Positions 10,460-19,640 of a stretch of 30,000 nt of DNA are shown one piece after another (the stretch's first letter is position 1; each line of letters opens with the position of its first letter). Source of the stretch: Actinidia chinensis (lineage: Eukaryota > Streptophyta > Magnoliopsida > Ericales > Actinidiaceae); NCBI GenBank assembly GCA_009663005.1, contig VIGQ01002241.1, positions 42,501 to 72,500 of the forward strand, written 5' to 3'. The notes below the pieces were generated by a model. That model worked only from the letters and a program-made list of their open reading frames with translations. It did not search any database and was not told where the DNA came from. The position numbers were made by a program, and so were the translations under genes.

Positions 10460-11019
10460 AATACCTTAAGTCCCCGACGTGGAATTACCAACTTGAGTGG
10501 ACCCAGAAAGGAATTAATCGATATGAGTGACCCGGACCCTCTAACAGCTTGAAAAAAAAAAAAACTACTGCCAGTATTTATATGTTTAAATATTCTTTGG
10601 AGTTTACATGAAATTATTACTCTGCTCCTGAAGCAACGCGTCATTCTTACTCCACCTTTCACATAGTGATAGGTTCCCTGCTAGGTGGGATCAAATACCT
10701 CATCTAACAATTAGGGAACACATTCCTTGTGAGAGCAGAAGCGGTAGCTTACTTTAGGATTAATCTTCCACTTTGATTTTGGGTTGGGGGTAAAGATGAC
10801 CAATTTCTCGTGAATTTTGGGAAGGTGAAAGCAAATTTTTAAAATTTTTATTGAGGTTTAAAGTTATCGAATTTTAGAAGGTCAGAGTGAAATTTTTGAA
10901 TTTTCAAGGGCCAATATCCCTGTTTTTATATAAATACTCAAAATTCATACGGCTAAATAGAATTTTGTTAAATAAGGGGAGTCGTGGCCACCGTCTAAGC
11001 GTAGTCCTTCCTTTAACAT
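10460..11019. other. Gene-free stretch between MITE and gypsy LTR remnant
   Basis: No coding segment is recognised. Between about 10800 and 10930, phrases of the type AATTTTTAAAATTTTT and GAATTTTCAAGGGCC alternate, reminiscent of old non-autonomous transposon sequence, but no termini were found. Confidence 0.35.
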
Positions 11020-11128
11020 GTGGGGTTGTAATGTTTGACGAATGAGAGGAAGGAAATCGAAGATAGACACCGCGCAGTTCTAACGCGGCGTGGTAGCTTC
11101 AACCCGTCGTCCAGCAGTGTCCTAGCTA
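11020..11128 (-). repeat. 3' LTR remnant of the Tat element
   Basis: It aligns with 19265-19376: both contain GGTTGTA...GAAATCGA.GAT, then GTAGCTT.AACC.GTCGTC, then GTGTCCT.GCT in the same order and strand. The outer (left) edge near 11018-11030 is approximate. Confidence 0.5.
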
Positions 11129-11129
11129 G

Positions 11130-11395
11130 ACTCACCTTCCCCTAAAAATTTTGCCAAGTATATTTAGGCCAAACTCGCAGGACAGAGCTCGGAACTTGCA
11201 TAGAGCTCGGGCTAACTTTTCCTATAAATTTTTTTTTGGCTAAGTATACTTTTGTAAATTTCAAGAGATAGAGCTTGAGTTTGCATAGAGCCGGCTAACC
11301 CTTCTATTTAAAAATTTTCTAAGTATATTCAAACAAACACTCGCAGGACAAGCTCGGAACTCGCTTTGAGCTCGGCTACCTCTTTCTAATTGGTT
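11130..11395. repeat. Tandem repeat, three units of about 80-86 bp
   Basis: AAGTATA marks unit starts at 11156, 11242 and 11321. Each unit continues to an AGCTCGGAACTTGC-like block (AGCTTGAGTTTGC in the second), then GAGC(T)CGGCTA, and a TTT/AAATTTT tail. A partial extra tail precedes the first unit. It sits between the end of pol and the 3' LTR remnant of the Tat element, a place where Tat/Ogre elements often carry tandem repeats. Confidence 0.75.
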
Positions 11396-11519
11396 GTAGC
11401 TTTTCTCTACTTTGCCGCCTTGTCTTCTCCAAAAAATAAATTTTCTATGACACAATCACACGGCACATGATCTTTTACAACTCCTATTTTGATATATATT
11501 TTCAGCTTGGTCCGAAAAA

Positions 11520-12580
11520 AATTATATTTTAGTGGTAGTAACTTTCTCAAGTTGTTAGAATTCCAAAGTCTCGGAACTTGTTTCTCTTCAATCTTCGAGG
11601 TGGTAAGCACCCTGCCAGCGAGGTTTGATTGTCTTGTAGGTCCTTCCCAATTTGGGTCGAGCTTGTCTAATCTGCCCGGGTCCCTTATGTTTCCATACTT
11701 TTCTCCGACAGGTATCCGACTGAAAATGTGTCTGTGTTGGACCTCTGTTATAATGTTTTGGTAATTATTTTTGATAGTTAGCCATTCATAAAGGCATTCT
11801 CCCTTCTTTCATCAGCGAGGTGAAGGTCTCGAGCCAAGACTTTTTTATTGTGGACTAAGACGTCGTATGCTTCGGTTCCGTATTGTGGGCAAAAAAAACC
11901 AACCTCCAGCAGGATTACACTTTGAATCCGAGAGTCAAGGATAGGATTTCAATTCGTTGCTTTCCGCGTATGGTCCGGTAGGCCACAAAATATTTGGAAG
12001 CTCCTCAATCCATTTGCCTTTGGCTTTTTCAAGCCTCTTCTTGAATCCGTCATGATCGTCTTTGTTGGGGCCTCGGCTGCCCATTGCACTGACTGCGTGT
12101 AGCTAGGCGTTGAATATAAAATTTGATCTTCCAGTTTTCCAACAAGTTCTTTAAACTTTTTTCCACAAACTGAGTCCCGTTGTTTGATAACGAAAGCTTT
12201 GAGATGCAACCTAGACATAATATTTAATATGCGGACGACTGTGATCACATCTCCTCCTTTAGTGGGGATAATGGTTCGGCCGCAGCCCATTTCGTGAAGT
12301 CGTCTGTAACTACCGACAAACTTCTGTTACTTGGAGCTTGGGGCACGACCCCCACGATATCCATTCCCACTTGCCAATGCCATGGACTAGTGAGAGGAGT
12401 CAAGTCCTTGCTGGATGATGATCAGAGGAGAAAAGAGATGCATTTGGTGTATTTTGCGTACATACACCTGATATCTGTTCTTCTCATGTTTGGCTACCAA
12501 TATGTGGGTCAAGGCTTGGTGTGCTAATGATCTTCCCTGCTGGAGTGCACAGTCCACACGTGTCTTCCGTGATTTCAAAA
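11520..12580 (-). pseudogene. Tat-type integrase (zinc finger, core and C-terminal part), broken
   Basis: Integrase inserts the reverse-transcribed element DNA into the host chromosome. From right to left I read a degraded H2C2 segment (GRSLAHQALTHIL ... QMHLFSPLI, about 12560-12400), then GMDIVG and VTDDFTKWAAAEP (12272-12310), which carries the first catalytic Asp region. Next come SNNGTQFV (about 12180) for the second Asp region (here Asn-Asn-Gly, degraded) and GFKKRLEKAKGKWIEELP (about 12050). The C-terminal phrase PRLWNSNNLRK (11542-11577) matches the usual end of plant Tat pol. The sequence needs several frame changes to read and contains stops. It is followed by tandem repeats and the 3' LTR remnant. 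Confidence 0.75.
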
Positions 12581-12879
12581 AGTACAGTCTTCAACCAAGC
12601 TTGTCTCAGGTCTGAGCTTGTACAAGTCTCCAATAGAAAAATCCGAACCAACGCTGCCTTTATTCATAGGTTGTGCCCTCCCCTTGTCCTCTAGTAGCTT
12701 TGTCATTTACAACAATAATTCACAATTGGATCCATCCATCTCGGCCCCAGTTCAGTGTTTGACTAAAAATGATCTTGAGGCATTTCCATGACTTAGGGGC
12801 GGATCAAATCAACTGCGATGGTCCAACATATTATCCTTTAAAATTGATGCCAAACCCGTCAGGTGTCGGCGTGTGAATT

Positions 12880-13100
12880 TCAGTCCCTCCGCACTTGCTT
12901 CGATTTTTTACTCCTCTAATCCGGTGAGTAGTTTCTTTCGCCACTAACCAAATACTTAGCCATCTTGGCCCCACGAGTTTCAATTTTTCTATGACTTGGT
13001 TGACCACCAATTTTGGTCAACCTTAGTTTGCTATTGACTGGAGCCCACAAAGAAGGCTTCGTTATGTGTTTCAGGGAATTTAATCTGTGACAATGTTCAA
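12880..13100 (-). pseudogene. Second RNase H-like domain (Tat dual RNase H), broken
   Basis: Between the first RNase H and integrase, the minus strand reads IKFPETHNEA near 13080, then VVNQVIEK (about 13000) and RGAKMAKYLVS (about 12945-12975) in neighbouring frames. The pattern 'NEAEYEA ... LVVNQV..E(Y/F)...MAKYL' belongs to the additional archaeal-type RNase H found downstream of the first RNase H in Tat-lineage elements. It is inactive through frameshifts. The assignment is a motif-order reading and supports the lineage call. Confidence 0.6.
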
Positions 13101-13480
13101 ATTGCTTCTTTCGTCTTTTCAAAGACTACAACTACTTTGCCCCAGGCTATTTTTTATCCCTATACCAAACATTTCAAGTCGAGGTGAGAAACGATTGGGG
13201 TGGTTCTACAATAACCCCTCTGGGACCCTATCCTCTCTCCAACGTCAATCATTTTCTTCATTTTCTTTCGTCTTGGGGTGGTTCTCTCGATACCCCTCCT
13301 GTCCTAGGGTACTAATTGAGTTTGGAAGGGTCCTACCTCTGAGCTCCTTTCCCTTATATGTGCCGATACAAGGCACCTTGATATGGACTCACAGCTCCAT
13401 GAGAGAACTTCCGCCAACAAAATCTGTCAAAAGACCTGCCCTTTTTTATTATCGCCTCAGCAATAATTTTATATCTGATT
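13100..13480. other. Unassigned spacer within pol
   Basis: It lies between the two RNase H-like remnants. The + strand is open from 13087 to 13515, but that frame runs antisense to the pol order and shows no recognised domain, so I treat it as a shadow. Confidence 0.4.
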
Positions 13481-14190
13481 GTCCGAGCTTGACAGCCCAT
13501 TCGGAAGTCGGATAATAAATTTGCCTTTGATAAAATATTTTAGCAAACATCTATCTAACAACAATGATGGGAATGTGGCTGAAGTAGTGCCTGAGTTTTC
13601 CGCGAGGTTTAAGATCAAGGTCAGAACGAGCTTCTCCAGCGTCAAGTACCTTATTTGGAAATCCGTAAATGTTTTGGCTAACAAGTAGAATTGGGTGTTG
13701 CTCTCAATCTACCTCCGTCAAGTATCGTCTAGCGGCATTTCAAGAGACAAAAGCGAGGTAATGTAGAGCGAACTCACCCCTCATCTCCCCCCTAGCGTGG
13801 AAAAGAAATGGTGGTTTAGTTTAAGTACTTTTTGACTTGTTAGAGTGCGAGCTCCGCACATCCTTATTTCATAAAAAAATTGTATTTTTTGAAAGAGTTT
13901 GAAAAATGAAACGGCCAATTTATATAATAACTTACTGATGAATTTGTTCAGTTGCTACTAAACCATCCCGTTAGTTTCTCTGAACCTCAGTCGCATTTAT
14001 TTGGCTGACGAGGTTACTGATTGTTGTTTATTTGCCTGTATTCGCCTCGATCACCGTCGTCTTCTTAATCAAGTGTCCCCAAATTTTTTCTTGAGCTCAC
14101 CCCGAAGGCACCTTTAAATCGCATTCAATTTTAAAAACTTGTGTCCTTTTCAGTATTGTGAATACTTTGGTCATATCCCTGATAATTACG
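13480..14190 (-). pseudogene. Tat-type reverse transcriptase C-terminal part and RNase H, broken
   Basis: Minus-strand reading from 14180 gives RDMTKVFTILKR, then IECD and a GHLIKKT..IEAN block (about 14050), and INATEVQRLTG (about 13970). These match the RT connection segment of plant gypsy elements. RNase H follows with TFTDFQIRYLTLEKLVLTLIL (about 13680-13600), the equivalent of the usual 'alt.aE.rY...ekl.laiv' block, and a tail ending GQSDIK-like near 13490. The protein is broken by several frame changes. It continues across the inserted MITE from the upstream RT half. Confidence 0.7.
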
Positions 14191-14587
14191 GCTGTGTCAA
14201 ATATCCCGCCAAACCCACCCAACCTGATCGAGCCCTCCGATCCAACCCCGAACCCAGATCAAACCCGTCTCACTCCTAACTACGGATGAAATAACGGGTG
14301 TAATTTAAACTAACCGAACAGCATTCGGTTCGGGTCTTGGGCCATTAAATCGTCGCAAATCCGACCCGCGCAAACCACCCGCCCCAACCCGACAAAATAT
14401 TACACTCAATCTATGAATTTTATCCGAACCATGACCCCTAACCCGACAAATTCCCCCACCCGATCCGATCCGATCCCGACCATTTTCTGGATCATATACG
14501 GCCCAAAAATTGCCAATCCGATCATTCGGTTCGGGTTTCGGGTTGCCCCCAAAACCGACCCGACCGACCCGTGAACATCAATCCCTA
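14191..14587. mobile_element. hAT-like MITE inserted in the reverse transcriptase
   Basis: The element abruptly interrupts RT coding: the RT reading runs to EPDHIH on the right side and resumes with RDMTKVF on the left. The insert is unlike its flanks, full of CCGACCC/CCCGAACC words, and the right end reads ACATCAATCCCTA, so the minus strand starts TAGGGATTGATGTTCACGGG. The left end reads GTGTCAAATATCCCGCC. GC-rich subterminal motifs of this kind are common in plant hAT-derived short elements. Terminal inverted repeats are degraded, and no clear 8-bp duplication was found. Confidence 0.6.
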
Positions 14588-15340
14588 CCGTGAATATGGT
14601 CTGGCTCCCCCTTTTTTGCTCTTGACCACCATATCATCTATAAAAAGCATCCATGGTTTTATCAAGATTGGCTCAAACATTGTTTGTTGCCATCCTCTAT
14701 ATGTGCCCAACATTTTTTTCGATCGACCCAAAATGGCAATAACCTTGTAGAGCATAATACCCTCGGTAGTGATGAACACATTTCTCCTGATTGGCTCATG
14801 CATGGCTCGATTTGGTGGTAACCTGTTATAAATTCCAAAGCTCATTCTAGCATGACCCAGCCGAGTTCCACTAATCAACAATCAATTTTGACAAAGGAAA
14901 TCAGTCGTTGGGACAGCTCGCTTGAAGCTTGTGAAGTCCATGCACACTCTCCCATTTTAGTCTTTTTATTTACAATTGACCGTGGTAGATAACCAGCCTC
15001 GAGTAAGAAACTTCGTGTATTGCAGTTGCCTCATTCAGTTTTTTTTTCATCTTCCTCCTCACACACTACATGCTTTTTTTTTTTATTGCACATCTCTTTC
15101 CGCTCTTTCCTCGCTATTTTCCTATCAGGGTGTCAGGTAGTACATTTAGTTTGTTTTTTGATAAAGTCGGTTTTTATGATTCCAGCCATCTCGTAAGGTG
15201 TACATACGAATACCTTGATATTAGTTTTAAAGGTACTGGATGAGCTCTGTCTCTCTCGCTTCTAAGTTTTGCTTCGGTGATAAGAAACGCTCCGAACTTG
15301 TCTTATCCAATTTATCCGCGTAGCCCGTCTTCCAACGACC
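14588..15340 (-). pseudogene. Tat-type reverse transcriptase, N-terminal half, broken
   Basis: RT copies element RNA into DNA in the cytoplasmic particle. From right to left: TPYEMAGI (15178-15201) is the segment preceding RT in Tat elements ('FAW...EMPGI'). Then KLNEATAIHEVSY and LEAGYLPRSIV (about 15070-14990), RVCMDFTSFKRA (about 14940) for the 'WR.CVDF..LN.A' block, MHEPIRRNVFITTEG and YKV for the 'D..KTAF.T..G.Y.Y.VMPFGL' block, and MFEPI...FIDDMVVKSKK (the catalytic DD near 14633-14638). FIDD is an accepted variant of the Y/FxDD box. One minus-strand frame (14881-14585) is open through much of it. Other parts have stops and frameshifts. The MITE follows immediately. Confidence 0.8.
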
Positions 15341-15670
15341 TTAGTGTAAGGTTCAATTTTTTTCCCCCTTTTTTTAATCTAAAATAGATAATTATGACGC
15401 ATGTGTAAAGTCATCATGCCACTGTAATATGTATATACACCATTATGGACTTTGTAAAAGTTGACACATTTGATTTATTGGGGCCACCTTGGTATTGAAC
15501 CTAATGTAATTTGGTGGTGGGCTTATGGTGGTGGGCCACACATAAGTTTTTGTCATTGACTTGTGGGATTAATTGGGCTTGTATGAGATTGGGTTAATTT
15601 GGATCCGAAGTTGAATTTTTTAGTTTGGTGTGAGTCAACAAGGCCTAAGGCTAAAGTTAACTTTGGCTTA

Positions 15671-15760
15671 CCCTTTCTCTCTCTCCTCTCAACCATTTTG
15701 ACAGGCAAAACAACTTCCTCCCTCTCTCTCTCATCCTCACGTTCTTTCTCTCTCTCTAAG
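15671..15760. repeat. CT microsatellite cluster
   Basis: Three CT dinucleotide runs are separated by short unique pieces. The related LTR copy has similar CT runs (19766-19780 and 19915-19926). Confidence 0.7.
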
Positions 15761-16104
15761 GCTTTGAATCTTCAAGCTTAGATTTGAGTGAGTTAGAGTG
15801 TGATTCGAGTGGTGATCCTTTGAGAAAAACATCTACTCGACAAGATCTCTGCGTTGAGATAAGAACATTTAGAATTGGAGTGCACAAATCAAAGTTTTCA
15901 AGTCAAGCCTCACCATTGGTTTGGGCCTTTTCTTGTTGGGATTTGAGGTAAAAGGGGTTTTTCCTTGCAGGGTTTAATCTTGGATTTTGCCTGTTAATAC
16001 CTTAATCTTAAGTCTTATTGAAGATATTATTTTGGATACAGAATCCTAAATGAAAAACTTGGTTTGATTGAAATGGAAGTGCTGGAATTATGGTTTGCTA
16101 ATGG

Positions 16105-16336
16105 TAGGTGTCGACACCTACGTTTCAGGTGGTCGACACCTTTGAAAAGTGGAATTTTTTGGTAATTTAGCTACTGATTGAATAGTGTCGACACCTAGGT
16201 TTTTTTCAAGTGTCGACACATTTGAAAAGGAAACTTACCGTTTTGGCTACTGACAAATTTCGTGGTTCGACACCTAAATTTTTTTTTGAATAGTAACCTT
16301 GGGCATGTGAGGCTACTGACCTCAGGTGTCGACACT
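16105..16336. repeat. Array of GTGTCGACAC palindromes
   Basis: The palindrome GTGTCGACAC (or one-base variants such as GGTCGACACC and GTTCGACACC) occurs at about 16108, 16131, 16186, 16210, 16264 and 16327. Several copies are followed by CT and by TTTGAAAAG or a T run, and CTACTGA recurs between them. Each copy contains a SalI-type GTCGAC core in the intact versions. Confidence 0.75.
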
Positions 16337-17557
16337 ATGCATAGTAAAAATTAAAATTAATTTTTTTTAAAATAATTTTTACTTTGAGCATTAATTATAT
16401 TTGTATATTTTTTTATTGCATTAATTCTGATAAGGTACATTTGTGTATGTTGGATTGAAATTTTTGGGGAAACTAGTTGGCAAAGTTTTGAGCTAAATAA
16501 TATATTTAAAGTTAAAATGATGGTTTATATTAATAGATTTGGTTATTGCATATTATGTTGATGAATTTGTGAATGTGGGCTAATGCAATCTTTATCAACG
16601 TGAGATTGAAATGGGTTTGAGAATGGTTACGTGGAAATGATTTTAAGAATATTTTAATAAACATGTTTTAGAGAATGACACGCAGATATACCAAATTAAG
16701 ATGGCTTAGATTAAGCCAAAACTAAAAGGTCCTAGATGGCAATCTTGTGAACGTTTTGGGATGTAAAATTTTTGGTAAAAGTCTGAAAGAAAGTCCTAGA
16801 TGACATGCACAAATAGGGAATGGTCAACGCTTCGAAATACATCGAGAAATGCGGCATGCTAGGGATGTCGACGCCACTTTCAGTGAAAGTCCGAGGATGT
16901 GACAGATGAGGGGAATGTTCAAAGCCCACGGTGAAAGTCGGAAAGTTGATTGTTATAGGATTTGTCTAGGGAAAAAAAAGTGTGTTCATCCAAAAAAAAG
17001 AATGTTTTTTGAGAAAGGCCAGAGTTTAAGAAAGTATTGAATGGGTAATGATAAATGCTTTTTGTGAAAAGCCGGAATTTGAGAATTTGTTGATTTGTGA
17101 AATCATGGATTGAAATCACAAGTATATTTTGATATGAAGAAAAAAATACTTTAATGGTACATGTTTATTAAAATTATGATCATGGTTTTGGCTTGAGAAA
17201 TCAGTCATTATTAAATCTTTTCAAGGTAATTCACCCTTAATATAAAAAAGAATTTCAGGTATCGAGGGTTGTCCTGAGTTATTGAGGTATGTGGATTGCC
17301 GTAACTTCCTTTGTCTAGGAAATATGAAATATACTTTTGGGAATTATAATTATTCTTTTGGCCCGATGTGGGCATGTCCGTTAGATTCTCATTCATATTT
17401 TGTAATTTGATAAGCTATGCCAGAGCATGGTCCAACGGGAGGAAGATGTACTGTTACTTGATGTATGACAAGTATATTGTTGTGTTGTCAGTTGACTTTT
17501 TCGCACATTTGAATTGGTTTGCTTACGTGCATGGTTTGTTTTAATCGGGGCGTGACA

Positions 17558-18079
17558 TTAGTCTCGGGGTCCCTCCTAACATCCTCAAAACTTCGTGCTC
17601 CTCCTCAATCAGTTGCACCTCTTTCATGGACACCTTAGTGAAACCGTAGCAAGGTAGCAATTTTTGGGCTTTACCTAATCTCCATAAAGGGTTTCTTTAC
17701 CTCAGGGGTGACAAACTGATGACTTGAGTGTAATGGAAAAGTTCACCCCCTTCATCAGGTGTAACAATCTCAGCCAAAATTTGCATTATATGAGAACTGT
17801 ATATCCCAAACAATGAACTCTGCTCTTGGGAAACAATTCCCATGAAGCCGTGAGACTAAGCGTTGAATTAACCATGGAAGGAAACACTTCACACATTGGT
17901 TGAGCCTCTTGGATCTCCCCCATGCGTTGAGCTTTCTAAAATAAGATTTATCTCGAATTGGGGCAAGGAGCTTAAAGATTGGTTCTTTAGAACCATGTGA
18001 ATCCCTGCCTCACCCAAACTCTGTAGTCAAACCAAGCTTTCCTTCTGTTTGAATGGAACCCTCACCCTTGGTAGTTGGC
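17558..18079 (-). other. Region between gag and the nested LTR; gag tail/protease not recognised
   Basis: By position this should hold the gag C-terminal part, the zinc knuckle and the protease of the Tat element on the minus strand. I could not read a CCHC knuckle or a DTGS-type protease box. An open minus-strand stretch near 17600-17680 reads SMKEVQLIEEEHEVLR, acidic and helix-like, family unknown. Confidence 0.35.
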
Positions 18080-18560
18080 CTATAGCTTTTTCTACTTGTC
18101 CGACATCTCGACCTCGGACATGAGGTACAGGAGATCGGTTCTGGAGGGTGAGTGTCAAGTTTCCTCTAGAGTCTCTCTAAGGAGTTAGCCTAAGTTGTAG
18201 CTCGCCCACTGCCAACTCCTTGGAGCAACCTCTAAATCTCATTCTACATATCTCAGATCGCTTGCTATAGTTTCTGATTGATTCGTTCTGCCTTTTTAAG
18301 CATTAAAAGAGAACCTACGCCTTTGGTGCCTTTTTGTTAATCCCGAACGAGCTACGAATGATTCAGTCAATTTTTAAATCTCGACTGGACCTTGCGGCAG
18401 TTTGTCAAACCACGTCAGATCGAGATCTCCCAAGCTTGATAGGAACCACACAGCATATAAAGGCATCCCAATTTGTGGTTCCAAAGGGCCATCACTTGCT
18501 TGACATGGGCTCACATGGGACCTCGGATTTGACTTCCCGTCATATAGTGTGAACCATTAG
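18080..18560 (-). pseudogene. Tat-type gag (capsid, retrotransposon gag domain), broken
   Basis: Gag forms the virus-like particle that packages element RNA. On the minus strand, YDGKSNPRSHVS (18544 downward) matches the start of the plant gypsy gag domain ('Y.G..DP..H...F'). It is followed by SSLGDLDLTWFDKLP (the WFDKLP part at 18395-18412), the hallmark 'a..W...Lp' block, then LTESFVAR, ASYNLG and a final LMSEVEM (about 18095-18115). The order and spacing fit the Retrotrans_gag domain (PF03732). One stop lies directly after the WFDKLP block and several frame changes follow. A + strand open frame over part of this interval is a shadow. Confidence 0.75.
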
Positions 18561-19236
18561 TGGCCATAACACTCGCTTTTTTTTTCTTTTTATTCCCTTT
18601 TTTTTGGTGGATCCATTTCTCAATGTCTCGGAAGAAATGGCATCTGGACCTAGGGATCGCCTCTTTTTATTTGCTTTGAGCTATGCGGACTGCCGAACCT
18701 ACATATTGTCACTGTTACGGACATTTGAGTTAGATACGCAAGTCCCCCTCTCAAATTCTTGATTAGCATTGATGTCTCGCGGAGATCCACCTAAGACTAG
18801 TTCGGTCGAGTGATCGTATTCGCTTGCTCAATGCTACAGATGATATCTGATCAAGCTATCCAGGGCTAATATGGTATCTATTTGTCTCATATCCTGAACT
18901 TCCAAAGGCGGAAAGACCGTTCCTTAATCACAGCTCGAAGTGTCTGCCCCTGCCTTTGGGCATGACTCATCAGCCTATTGTCAAATAAAATTTGGCATAT
19001 TGGCTAAATTGCATTTTAGGCATAGATGATTATATCCAAAGCTTTTCGCTCTCTAGGAGCAATCAACTGGATTTGCCCTGAGGTGGCCCTTAGCCCCTAT
19101 AGGTATATCCAGTAGTTAACCCCCTCTGCACCAGGAGGTTTAGGGCATGACGGGTCTTCCCTGCGAGTTTCTGAAACTGCCATAACAATGTTGCTTGCAA
19201 TGCCATCAGAAATGGTTTTGCAAATGTCTATTCACC
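18561..19236 (-). other. Gag leader / N-terminal region, decayed
   Basis: It lies between the primer-site region and the gag domain. A minus-strand stretch downstream of 19190 reads ETRREDPSCPKPPGAEGVNYW with one adjustment, plausible for a gag N-terminus, but no family motif confirms it. T-rich runs occur at 18578-18610. Confidence 0.35.
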
Positions 19237-19262
19237 GATTTCCTAAAGACGGGACAATTTTT
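19237..19262 (-). other. Degraded primer-binding-site region
   Basis: The minus strand reads AATTGTCCCGTCTTTAGGAAATC. Tat-type elements usually have ATTGGCGCCGTCTGTGGGAA here, immediately after the 5' LTR. The match is partial, but it sits at the expected place between the LTR remnant and gag. Confidence 0.5.
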
Positions 19263-19640
19263 GGTTTGGAGGTTGTATGAGTGAGATTATAAGAGAAAGA
19301 AATCGAGGATGAGACCACCCAGGTGGTCTACAAACTGTGTAGGTAGCTTTAACCTGTCGTCTGACCGTGTCCTGGCTGCCCAACACTGAACAGCTCTCCA
19401 ACGATCAAGTTAGATGACTGGGGAAATGTAGAGGAGAAAGAGAGAGTATGGTTCTATCCAAAGTGTGCGTACCTTCCAAAGAAAACTGACTTATAGGGCA
19501 ACCAACTCGACGCTTGCCTTGGCGCGCTAGTGCTTGTGCACTGGCAGACTGCAGCTCAGCGATCGGGCTCGGTACGTGCCGACTATAAGCTTCAAATTTT
19601 TGTTCTTTATATATGAAATAATTAGGATGCACGTGCGATA
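19263..19640 (-). repeat. 5' LTR remnant of the Tat element
   Basis: The interval 19265-19376 is homologous to 11020-11128. The rest is assigned by continuity up to the start of a different LTR-like sequence. It is GC-richer around 19500-19580. The upstream LTR end was not identified, so the LTR is probably truncated by the neighbouring insertion. Confidence 0.45.

Larger units (their letters stand above)
15395..17557 (+). mobile_element. Nested gypsy-type LTR (solo LTR candidate), about 2.16 kb
   Basis: The right end reads GGGGCGTGACA (17547-17557), a common end of plant chromovirus (Tekay/Del-type) LTRs. The left end is placed at TGACGC (15395) or TGTGTAAAG (15402). The piece separates RT from gag of the host Tat element, shows no coding domain, and contains CT microsatellites and six GTCGAC-containing palindromes at about 16105-16336. 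A related sequence lies at about 19640-20460 in the same orientation, sharing GAGTGGTGATCCTTTGAGAA-like, GGGTTTTTCCTTG and AAAACTTGGT blocks. Flanking words do not give an obvious target duplication. Confidence 0.55.
11020..19640 (-). mobile_element. Tat/Ogre-type Ty3/gypsy retrotransposon with nested insertions (decayed)
   Basis: Read right to left, the window shows a 5' LTR remnant (about 19263-19640), a primer-site region (19237-19262), gag (about 18080-18560), reverse transcriptase (about 15250-14590 and 14190-13900), RNase H (about 13900-13480), a second RNase H-like segment (about 13050-12900), zinc-finger and integrase (about 12560-11800), the pol C-terminal end (about 11540), and a 3' LTR remnant near 11020-11130. 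This order with two RNase H-like segments is characteristic of the Tat lineage. A pair of homologous segments (about 11020-11125 and 19265-19376) supports the LTR assignment. All coding parts have frameshifts and stops. The right LTR border is uncertain because another LTR-like sequence abuts it. Confidence 0.7.

Noticed and set aside
13087..13515. 142-codon + strand open frame, the longest + frame in the middle of the window
   Set aside because: It is antisense to the pol order (RNase H and second RNase H on the minus strand lie on either side), has no recognisable domain, and is best read as a shadow.
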